Positions 1-5,576 of a stretch of 6,372 nt of DNA are shown here, one piece after another. The position numbers and the translations under genes are program-made. The stretch spans positions 1 through 6,372 of the forward strand of contig DHYT01000126.1 of assembly GCA_002415465.1 (NCBI GenBank), read 5' to 3'. Numbering within the stretch: the first letter of the stretch is position 1; each line of letters begins with the position of its first letter. The notes beneath the pieces were generated by a model. It was given only the letters and a program-made list of their open reading frames with translations, was not told the DNA's origin and made no database searches. The stretch comes from Desulfobulbaceae bacterium UBA5123 (GTDB lineage: Bacteria > Desulfobacterota > Desulfobulbia > Desulfobulbales > UBA5123).

Positions 1-1
1 C

Positions 2-946
2 AAGATCAAGCTTCCGGACACCATCCCCCGTCCCTCCACCACCGTCGACGGGGCGGCGCGGCTGATCATGCGGCTGCTGGACAAGGGGCACGCCTACCGC
101 CACGACGGCGATATCTTTTTCGCGCCGCTCACCTTCAACCATTTCGGCAGGCTGTACCGGCTGGACATGCGGCGCTGGCCCCGGCGGACCACCCGCTACC
201 GCAAGGATACCTACCCCGGACAGCGCTGGAATCTGGGCGATTTCGTCCTCTGGCACGGCAGCTGCGTGGAGGGGGCGGAGAGCTTCTGCTGGCAGACCGA
301 GCTTGGTCCGGGACGACCCTCCTGGAACATCCAGGACCCGGCCATCATCAGCAAGCATCTGGGCCAACAGGTGGATATCTGCTGCGGCGGCATCGACAAC
401 CTCTTCCGCCACCACGATTACAACCTGGCGGTGATGGAGGCGGCCACCGGCAGGCACCCCTTTTCCCGGTACTGGGTGCATATCGCCCATGTCCTCATCG
501 ACAACGCCAAGATGTCCAAGAGTCGCGGCAATATCGTCTATGTGGGCGAGTTGTACGGGCAGGGGTATACCCCGGCGCAGGTGCGGTTTTTTCTGATCAA
601 CGGCTATTATCGCAAGAAGATCCATTTCAGTTTCGAGGGGTTGGAGAGCGCCTGTCATCGCCTGGCAACCTTGCGGCAGCTGGCGGCCGAGGCGACGGCG
701 CCGCCGGCGGCCGGGGTGGTCACGCCGGCGGCCGGGGTGGCGGCCCGCATCAATCGCTTGCGGCTGGATTTCGAGGCGGCCCTGGATGACGATTGCCATG
801 TGGCGCGGGCCATGCTTTCCCTGGAGCGCAATCTGCGCGTCTTGGCGGAAAGGCGGCGGCGGGGGGAGATGACCGGCCTTGATGTCCGGCGGTTGCGGCA
901 CTGGTTGCGGAAGATCGATTCGGTGTTGCAGGTGCTTTTGGATTGA
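2..946 (+). CDS. Cysteinyl-tRNA synthetase-like protein, 5'-truncated by window edge, lacking zinc ligands and anticodon-binding domain
   Basis: The reading frame is open from base 2, so the start codon and the N-terminal HIGH region lie outside; 314 residues are visible. The fragment aligns by eye along the CysRS catalytic domain: DKGHAY, GDFVLWHG, GPGRPSWNI, DICCGGIDNLFRHH, then KMSKSRGN at 509-526 and VRFFLINGYYRK. The KMSKS loop predicts ATP-dependent adenylation of a carboxylate. Differences from true CysRS are marked. The GWHIECSAM zinc-ligand Cys is Asp (codon 335-337), and HHENE is HHDYN, so the Glu ligand is Asn (codon 422-424); only the His ligand remains. The protein stops about where the CysRS helical bundle ends (KIDSVLQVLLD), so the roughly 70-residue C-terminal anticodon-binding domain is absent. 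No homologous continuation is visible in other frames after the stop, so a frameshift is unlikely. It is probably a CysRS paralogue that is neither Cys-specific nor a normal tRNA charger. MshC, the mycothiol ligase, is a known short relative but keeps the zinc ligands. Fold confidence is high; substrate is unknown. Confidence 0.8.
   Translation, partial: KIKLPDTIPRPSTTVDGAARLIMRLLDKGHAYRHDGDIFFAPLTFNHFGRLYRLDMRRWPRRTTRYRKDTYPGQRWNLGDFVLWHGSCVEGAESFCWQTELGPGRPSWNIQDPAIISKHLGQQVDICCGGIDNLFRHHDYNLAVMEAATGRHPFSRYWVHIAHVLIDNAKMSKSRGNIVYVGELYGQGYTPAQVRFFLINGYYRKKIHFSFEGLESACHRLATLRQLAAEATAPPAAGVVTPAAGVAARINRLRLDFEAALDDDCHVARAMLSLERNLRVLAERRRRGEMTGLDVRRLRHWLRKIDSVLQVLLD
702..740 (+). repeat. Two-copy 21-bp direct repeat inside the CysRS-like gene
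   Basis: An identical 18-bp block (cgccggcggccggggtgg) occurs at 702-719 and 723-740, a period of 21 bp or seven codons. It keeps frame and encodes PAAGV repeats in an Ala/Pro/Gly-rich linker between the catalytic part and the C-terminal helical bundle. It looks like a recent in-frame tandem duplication in a flexible hinge. Confidence 0.85.
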
Positions 947-1011
947 GCTGGGCAAGAAAATATCCGGCGGAGGATGGCAAAAAATGGCATTCTGTCATGC
1001 GGGGATGATGG

Positions 1012-1332
1012 ATGCGGCGGGGTGCCGGGGGTGATCTTTTGCAGGAACGACGGAAACAGGCCCGGAAAGGGGTGGCGGCCGGTCAGGGGCTTACTTTTTT
1101 CGTGCAGGGCAAAACGGAACGGCACATCGGCATCATTGACGATGTCTGCGACGACGGGCTTGGGATTGCGGTGGAGGGGTGTCTCGCGCCCGGCACCATG
1201 CTGGAGATCGTCATCGAGGAGGATGAGCAGGAGACCTATCTCGTCGGCGAGGTGAAGTGGTGCGAGCCCGATGAATGGCTGGAGGGCTCTTTTCACATGG
1301 GGGTCGCCACCAGGGCCAAGATGGTGACCTGA
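1012..1332 (+). CDS. Small PilZ-domain protein (probable c-di-GMP receptor)
   Basis: This 106-residue single-domain protein has the PilZ layout. RxxxR is at residues 14-18 (R14-K-Q-A-R18). A short beta region (LTFFVQG, then HIGIIDDV) follows, and the second motif is D44-V-C-D-D-G49. A GTMLEIVIE strand and a YLVGEVKWCEPDE...FHMGV ending are typical of the PilZ barrel. PilZ domains bind cyclic di-GMP through RxxxR and (D/N)xSxxG; here the Ser is Cys46, so the second motif is nearly but not fully canonical. Such stand-alone proteins usually act in the cytoplasm on motility, exopolysaccharide or other c-di-GMP outputs; the partner cannot be told here. The start is well constrained, because an in-frame TGA lies at 1006-1008 and ATG 1012 follows a GGGGA at 1001-1005. 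It begins 65 bases after the CysRS-like gene and may be co-transcribed with it. Confidence 0.8.
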   Translation: MRRGAGGDLLQERRKQARKGVAAGQGLTFFVQGKTERHIGIIDDVCDDGLGIAVEGCLAPGTMLEIVIEEDEQETYLVGEVKWCEPDEWLEGSFHMGVATRAKMVT

Positions 1333-1360
1333 TCGTTCCGGCGTTAGGCTGTCAAGATCT

Positions 1361-1399
1361 GCAAAGGCCCGTGGACCCTCAAGGTTTGCGGGCTTTTGC
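1361..1399 (+). terminator. Probable rho-independent terminator after the PilZ gene
   Basis: The arm gcaaaggcccg (1361-1371) pairs with cgggcttttgc (1389-1399) over 11 positions with one G-U pair. Inside the loop, ACC and GGT can add a short inner stem. The T-rich stretch is partly within the descending arm and is followed by gttt, so the U tract is short. It lies 28 bases after the PilZ stop, separating it from the next gene pair. Confidence 0.5.
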
Positions 1400-1547
1400 G
1401 TTTGTGCCGCGCCGGGCCATGGGCGAAGGGGGGCGACGCAAGGCGCCGGCGTGATCTTCCCGCCTTCTTGCGGATCGAAATCCGGTTGTTTTGCCGCCCT
1501 CATGACCGCGCCTTGTTCGGCGTGGCGGGGGGTGACACGGGGGCGAG

Positions 1548-1901
1548 ATGACGGCGAGGGAAAAAATCCCCGAAGAGAGGCGGTTGACGATCCGCCAGGA
1601 AATCGTACGGCTTCTGGCCGCCGAAGACCAGGATGTCGGCGCGTTGTCCAGGGCCATCGGCAAGTCGGAGAAGGAGTTGTACGATCATCTGGCGCATCTG
1701 TTGCGGGCCAGGGCGCTCGTGATCGTGCCGGCCGAATGTCTGGGCTGCGGCTATCGTTTCGAAAGGCGGGAGAAGGTCAAGAAGCCGGGGAAGTGCCCGC
1801 GCTGCAAAGGCACCCATCTGCGGCAGCCGCTGTTCCGGGCGAACCGGAATGCGGCCGCCGGCGGGGCCGGATGCGCGCGAAGGCAAAAGGAGAGCGGATG
1901 A
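1548..1901 (+). CDS. Predicted transcriptional regulator, HTH domain fused to zinc ribbon (COG3357-like)
   Basis: The 117-residue product has two parts. Residues about 13-60 form a winged-helix-like segment (TIRQEIVRLLA, then DVGALSRAIGKSEKELYDHLAHLLRA), resembling HTH domains that open with a helix and a recognition helix starting at the KSEKELYDHL stretch. Residues 64-86 carry two CxxC knuckles, C64-LG-C67 and C83-PR-C86, a zinc ribbon followed by GTHLRQPLF. This matches the small regulators with an HTH fused to a Zn ribbon, COG3357 by memory. It should act in the cytoplasm on DNA; its target is unknown. An in-frame TGA at 1533-1535 leaves ATG 1548 as the only reasonable start, although the ribosome binding site (gggggcgag) is weak. 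Residues 98-117 are a low-complexity Ala/Gly/Arg tail whose codons hold the ribosome binding site of the next gene. The stop overlaps that gene's ATG. Confidence 0.8.
   Translation: MTAREKIPEERRLTIRQEIVRLLAAEDQDVGALSRAIGKSEKELYDHLAHLLRARALVIVPAECLGCGYRFERREKVKKPGKCPRCKGTHLRQPLFRANRNAAAGGAGCARRQKESG
1885..1892 (+). promoter_or_regulatory. Ribosome binding site of the DUF805 gene, inside the upstream coding region
   Basis: AAAAGGAG stands 5 bases before ATG 1898 and fixes that start, although the open frame extends far upstream. It lies within the last codons of the HTH/zinc-ribbon gene, as expected for translationally coupled genes. Confidence 0.7.
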
Positions 1902-2260
1902 AGTGGTATCTTGAGGTGTGGCGGAAGTATGCGGTGTTTGCCGGCCGCGCCGGGCGGCGGGAGTATTGGTGGTTTTTCTTGTTCAACCTCGTTTTCAGTC
2001 TCGCCCTGGGGCTTGTCGAGATTGTGACCGGCTGTTTCGGCGCCGGGATCGGCCTGTTGAGCGTCCTCTATTCGCTGGCGGTGTTCGTGCCGAGTTTGGC
2101 GGTAACGGTGCGGCGGCTGCATGATACCGGCCGTTGCGGCTGGTGGGTGCTGGTCGGCCTGATCCCGTTTGTTGGCGTCGTCGTCTTGCTGGTGTTCATG
2201 GTGCGGGATGGCGCACCCGGTGAAAACCGATATGGGCCGAACCCGAAGGCAACGGTCTAG
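1898..2260 (+). CDS. DUF805 family inner-membrane protein
   Basis: This 120-residue protein shows the DUF805 hallmarks. The N-terminal signature is FAGRAGRREYWWF (residues 14-26) and the central signature is RRLHDTGRCGWW (72-83); the C-terminal tail ends GENRYGPNP (108-116). Hydrophobic segments predict about three or four membrane passes: roughly 24-43, 47-69 and 83-102, the middle one perhaps split. The family (for example E. coli YhaH) is widespread but its biochemical role is not established. The start at 1898 is chosen for its strong ribosome binding site and because family homology begins right there. The ATGA overlap with the preceding regulator gene suggests coupled translation and possibly a regulator/membrane-protein pair. 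The TAG stop lies in CTAG, shared with the converging gene on the other strand. Confidence 0.88.
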   Translation: MKWYLEVWRKYAVFAGRAGRREYWWFFLFNLVFSLALGLVEIVTGCFGAGIGLLSVLYSLAVFVPSLAVTVRRLHDTGRCGWWVLVGLIPFVGVVVLLVFMVRDGAPGENRYGPNPKATV

Positions 2261-4563
2261 CCGGCCGGGTGGCGTTCAGGCCCGGCGGTGTCGGCGCCTG
2301 TTTTCCCCTTCCGCAGCTTCTTGCAGTAAATGGCCTTGCCGTCGCCGGGGGCGTAAAAATCGACCAGCAGGCTTTCGAGCAGGTAGCCGCAGCGTTCGTA
2401 GAAGGCCCTGGTGCTGGCGTACTGGATGCGTTGCGAGGTGTCGACGTAGATCCGCTCGCCGCCCGCCTGCCGGATCTTCTCCTCGGTCAGCTGCAGCAAC
2501 TGCCGACCCACCCTGCGGCCCTGATAATCCGGATGCACCGCGATCCAGTAGAGGTCGAAGCTCGAAAGGGTGCACGGGATCGGGCCGTAACAGGAGTATC
2601 CCACCAGCCGGCCGTAATGTTCGGCAAAAACGAAATGATAGCCGCTGCCCTCCGCTCCCTTGAGCAGATGCTCTTCCACCAGTTCCTTGGCGACCTCCAC
2701 CTCCGCATCGGTGAAAAAGCCGGTGAGCCGCACCAGTTTCTCAACCCGCTCGACATCTTCCGGCGTCACCGCGTGGCGCATCTTCAGGCCATGGATCTGG
2801 TCCTTGGTTTCGTGACGGCCGGTGCCCCATTGGATGACCGCCTCGGTGAGGCCGTTGAAGAAGGCGAGGGCGTTCTTGCCCAGGGTGCGGCTGCGATAGC
2901 CGCCTTCCTGGATGACCACGGTGGGCAGCCCCAGCGAGCCGATCACTTCGCCGTTGATCTTGAAATCCTTGGGCACAAGGCTCCAGGTGCCGGTGGGGTC
3001 GCCCTTGGCCGGGTCCAGGCCCAGGGCCACCACCAGGAAGGTGGGCTTGAAGGTGGAGATCCGGTTCAGGGCCAGCGCCAGGGCCTTGCGGTACCCCTCG
3101 CCGTCAAGCTTTTCGGGCAGGGGCAGGTTCAGGTTGAAGCCTTCGCCCTCCCCCTCGCCCAACTCCTCTTCGAAGCCCGAGAAATAGGGATAGGCGAAAC
3201 TGGGATGTCCGTGCAGGGAAACGGTAAGGACGTCGTCGCGGCGGTAGAAGATATCCTGTTGACCGTTGCCGTGGTGATAGTCGATGTCCAGGATTGCCAC
3301 CTTGCCGTAATGGCTCAGGAACTGGGCGGCGACGGCGCAGTTGTTGAAATAGCAGAACCCACCGAAAAACCGGTGCTCGGCGTGATGGCCGGGGGGACGG
3401 ACCAGGGCGTAGGAAAGCCGGCGGCCGTTCAGGACCTCCCTGGCGGCGGTGAGGGCGCAGTCAACCGCCCGGCGGGCGGCGGGGTAGGCGTTGCGGTTGA
3501 TGGGGGTGAAGGTGTCGATGCAGTAGTAGCCGCTCAGCACCGAGGGCTCCTTGGGCGGGCGGGTTTTGTTGCGGATGGGGAAGACATAGGGGTAGAGCGA
3601 CTTCCCTTCCGGCACGTCGTTGCAGGCCCGCTTGAGGTAACGGACGAAATCGGTGGCATGCACCTCCAGCAGGTGCCGTTCCGGAAAGGGCTGCGGGTTG
3701 ATGCGGGCGAAGAGGCCGCTCTTGTCGAGTTCGGTGAGGATGCTGCGGATCCGCACCGGCGATTCCACGTAGCCCCGCTCCCGGACATGGTGGATGTCGT
3801 GTTTGTCGTTGACCACCAGGGCGATCTGTTCCAGGGCCTTGCCAGCCACCTGGTTGTCCGCGGCTTCCGGTTTCACGTAACGGAAATCCCGCAGGCGGAC
3901 CGGATCGTCGCCAAAGGAGTTCACGACCTTGGCCACATAGGCGGGCGGGCAGAGATCGGCGTATTTTCGTTCCAGCACCGCCCGCACCACCTTGCGGGCA
4001 AAGGCGCGGCGCAGCGGTCTTTGCTCCTGGAGGCCGTCGAACACCAGGTGGGGCATGCAGCTGTCGCCCTCCTTGACCGGCAGTTCATAGCCGGTGTTGA
4101 CGATGGGTCTGGCGCCATACTGTTCATAGAAGCGGAGCCGCGCCCGATTCTCGCCGAGCAGGGCCTTGTCCTGGCACTCCGCCTCGTCGTCGGGCAGGCA
4201 CTCGAAAAAAAGCCCCTTGACCTTCAGCCCGACCGCCTCCTGGCGGACCCGTTCGTAGATGGCGCCGCCCAGGCCGCCGCCGGTGCTGCCGCCGGCCATG
4301 GCGATCCAGTCGAGGTAGGCGAAGCCGATCTCCGGTTCATGGAGCAGCATCGCAAAGCCGAGGACCTTGCCCTTCATGCTTTCGGCCACGAAGAGGATGG
4401 TGCGAAAGCGTTGCGTGAAGGGGTTGCGCAGCTTCTCGCCGATGGCGTCGATCTCCTTCTCGTCGACGGCGCGGAAACGGGTGCGGAAGATCTCGCGGAT
4501 CTGGCGCAGGATCTCCCGGTTCACCGGCAGGATATCATCGTAGATGCGGCGGATGCGGAGCAT
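2257..4563 (-). CDS. GNAT acetyltransferase - HDAC-like amidohydrolase - GNAT acetyltransferase fusion protein
   Basis: This 768-residue protein has three catalytic-type domains. Residues about 1-160 form a GNAT-like domain, with a glycine-rich acetyl-CoA loop (T94-GGGLG) and RLRFYEQYGARP near its end. A helical linker (about 161-245) of unclear role follows. Residues about 249-580 form a histone deacetylase/acetylpolyamine amidohydrolase domain with all key residues present: RPPGHHA with the His dyad H393-H394, DIDYHHGNG giving zinc ligands D428 and H430, LGLDPAKGDP giving D517, and QEGGY with catalytic Y556. Such enzymes hydrolyse acetyl-lysine, acetylpolyamines or related amides. Residues about 594-750 form the second GNAT, with LYWIAVHPDYQGRRVGRQLL (671-690) and STRAFYERCGY (717-727). 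Both acetyl-CoA loops deviate from Q/RxxGxG: T94 in the first position, R684 for Gly in the other. ATG 4563 is supported by AAAGGGG at 4571-4577. It is third in the ATP-grasp operon. Domain calls are strong; the substrate is unknown. Confidence 0.92.
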   Translation of the reverse strand: MLRIRRIYDDILPVNREILRQIREIFRTRFRAVDEKEIDAIGEKLRNPFTQRFRTILFVAESMKGKVLGFAMLLHEPEIGFAYLDWIAMAGGSTGGGLGGAIYERVRQEAVGLKVKGLFFECLPDDEAECQDKALLGENRARLRFYEQYGARPIVNTGYELPVKEGDSCMPHLVFDGLQEQRPLRRAFARKVVRAVLERKYADLCPPAYVAKVVNSFGDDPVRLRDFRYVKPEAADNQVAGKALEQIALVVNDKHDIHHVRERGYVESPVRIRSILTELDKSGLFARINPQPFPERHLLEVHATDFVRYLKRACNDVPEGKSLYPYVFPIRNKTRPPKEPSVLSGYYCIDTFTPINRNAYPAARRAVDCALTAAREVLNGRRLSYALVRPPGHHAEHRFFGGFCYFNNCAVAAQFLSHYGKVAILDIDYHHGNGQQDIFYRRDDVLTVSLHGHPSFAYPYFSGFEEELGEGEGEGFNLNLPLPEKLDGEGYRKALALALNRISTFKPTFLVVALGLDPAKGDPTGTWSLVPKDFKINGEVIGSLGLPTVVIQEGGYRSRTLGKNALAFFNGLTEAVIQWGTGRHETKDQIHGLKMRHAVTPEDVERVEKLVRLTGFFTDAEVEVAKELVEEHLLKGAEGSGYHFVFAEHYGRLVGYSCYGPIPCTLSSFDLYWIAVHPDYQGRRVGRQLLQLTEEKIRQAGGERIYVDTSQRIQYASTRAFYERCGYLLESLLVDFYAPGDGKAIYCKKLRKGKTGADTAGPERHPAG

Positions 4564-4565
4564 CG

Positions 4566-5576
4566 TTATTCCCCTTTGCGCGCATGGCGACCGGCATCGG
4601 CGACGATACGCGCCATCGCCTGTTCAAAGCCCATTCCGGCCCGGTCCACCGCGGCGGCAAAACCCGCGTCGGGAGAGAGGCATGGGTTGGCGTTGATTTC
4701 AAGGATATAGGGCTTGCCGGTCCGGTCGACCCGGAAATCCACCCGGGCGTAACCGGCCAGGCCGAAGGCGTCCCAGCAGCGGCGGGCGATCTCTTGCAAC
4801 CGCGCCAGCAATTCGTTATCCCCGGCGTCGAAATCGAAGCGGCGCGGGGTATGGTTGTAGGCGTGGGAATCCTCCTCCCACTTGGCCCGGTAATCGACGA
4901 TGCGGAGCATCTCCGGGCCGTAATCCTCGAAGAGGATCTCGGCCGGCGGCAGCACCTCGGGGCCGTCCGGCCCGGCCAGCACCGACAGGTTGAACTCGCG
5001 GCCGTCGATGAACTCCTCGGCGAAACAGGCCCCGCCCAGCATGGGGCTGCGTTTTTGCATCTCCCCGGCCAGGGTGGCGGCGGAGGCGGTGGTCACCACC
5101 GAGTCGGCGCCAAGGCCGATGGAGGCGTGTTCCCACAGGGATTTGATGATAAAGCGGCCGTGCCCGGACCCGCCGGACAGCCGGGCGGCGTTTTCCGGCC
5201 AGGGGCCGGCCCAGGCCGGGGTGGGCAGTCCGGCCCCGCGCAGCCGCTCCTTGGCCATGGTTTTGTGGGAGGTGAGCAGGATCGCCTCGGCCGGCGCGCC
5301 GGTATAGGCGATGCCCATGGCGTCGAGCAGAAAGGGGAAGAGGTGGATGAGCCGCCCGTGCCCGGCCAGCTCTTCCACCAGATTGAAGACCAGGGCGGGT
5401 TGCCGCCGCGTGAGCTCCGCCCGCATCGCCTCCAGGTCCAGGGTGCAGGCAAGCCGTTCGACCCGGTGGCCGAGGCGTTCCAGGGCCGCGGTCACCGCCT
5501 CGGCCTGCTGGAGTACGTCCTTGGCGTCGGGGGCGTCATGGGCGTCCACCCGGTTGTGGACAATGGCGATGTTCAT
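4566..5576 (-). CDS. ATP-grasp ligase, D-alanine-D-alanine ligase-like
   Basis: The 336-residue product has the full D-Ala-D-Ala-ligase-like ATP-grasp layout. An N-terminal domain with ALVFNLVEELAGHGR (61-75) and GIAYTGAP (88-95) is followed by SHKTMAKERLRGAGLPTP (103-120). The nucleotide-binding Lys lies in FIIK145, the EEFIDGREF strand-loop is at 187-195, and the metal-binding set is RVD280 with EINANP (293-298: E293, N295). These enzymes activate a carboxylate as an acyl phosphate and join it to an amine, usually making a dipeptide or amide in the cytoplasm. It is unlikely to be the housekeeping Ddl: NANPCLSPDAGF replaces the usual Ddl C-terminal NEINT-type motif, and the setting is a biosynthetic-looking operon beside a second ATP-grasp gene. 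Its ATG overlaps the stop of the upstream ligase (ATGA), and the GNAT-HDAC-GNAT gene starts 2 bases after its TAA. Ligase class is confident; substrates are not. Confidence 0.9.
   Translation of the reverse strand: MNIAIVHNRVDAHDAPDAKDVLQQAEAVTAALERLGHRVERLACTLDLEAMRAELTRRQPALVFNLVEELAGHGRLIHLFPFLLDAMGIAYTGAPAEAILLTSHKTMAKERLRGAGLPTPAWAGPWPENAARLSGGSGHGRFIIKSLWEHASIGLGADSVVTTASAATLAGEMQKRSPMLGGACFAEEFIDGREFNLSVLAGPDGPEVLPPAEILFEDYGPEMLRIVDYRAKWEEDSHAYNHTPRRFDFDAGDNELLARLQEIARRCWDAFGLAGYARVDFRVDRTGKPYILEINANPCLSPDAGFAAAVDRAGMGFEQAMARIVADAGRHARKGE
4571..4577 (-). promoter_or_regulatory. Ribosome binding site of the GNAT-HDAC-GNAT gene
   Basis: On the minus strand, AAAGGGG lies 7 bases before ATG 4563 and within the final codons of the preceding ATP-grasp gene. 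It supports that ATG and the coupled reading of the operon. Confidence 0.6.

Noticed and set aside
985..1000. Sigma-54-like TGGCAT...ATGC element before the PilZ gene
   Set aside because: The GG-to-GC spacing is one base too long for a -24/-12 promoter, and the start codon would lie only 11 bases downstream.
974..1255. A plus-strand open frame overlapping the PilZ gene in another frame
   Set aside because: The PilZ motifs are in the frame starting at 1012; the GGAGG abuts ATG 974 with no usable spacing, and the product is unlike any family I recognise.
1471..1484. Small hairpin cggat-cgaa-atccg followed by gttgttttg
   Set aside because: The stem is only 5 bp and no gene end precedes it; I could not support a terminator or a regulatory role. 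No convincing -35/-10 pair was seen in 1400-1547 either.
655..1503. A 282-codon minus-strand open frame spanning the PilZ gene and the terminator region
   Set aside because: It is antisense to the CysRS-like and PilZ genes, crosses intergenic sequence and the hairpin, and has no recognisable domain.
1451..1897. N-terminal extension of the DUF805 frame upstream of 1898
   Set aside because: The family homology and the strong ribosome binding site both place the start at 1898; the extension is out of frame with the real HTH/zinc-ribbon gene and lacks any motif.
2269..4710. An 813-codon open frame on the plus strand opposite the GNAT-HDAC-GNAT gene
   Set aside because: It is antisense to a gene with clear domain motifs, its translation is low-complexity (Gly/Ala/Val/Asp-rich) with no recognisable domain, and GC-rich codon use commonly leaves the opposite strand open.
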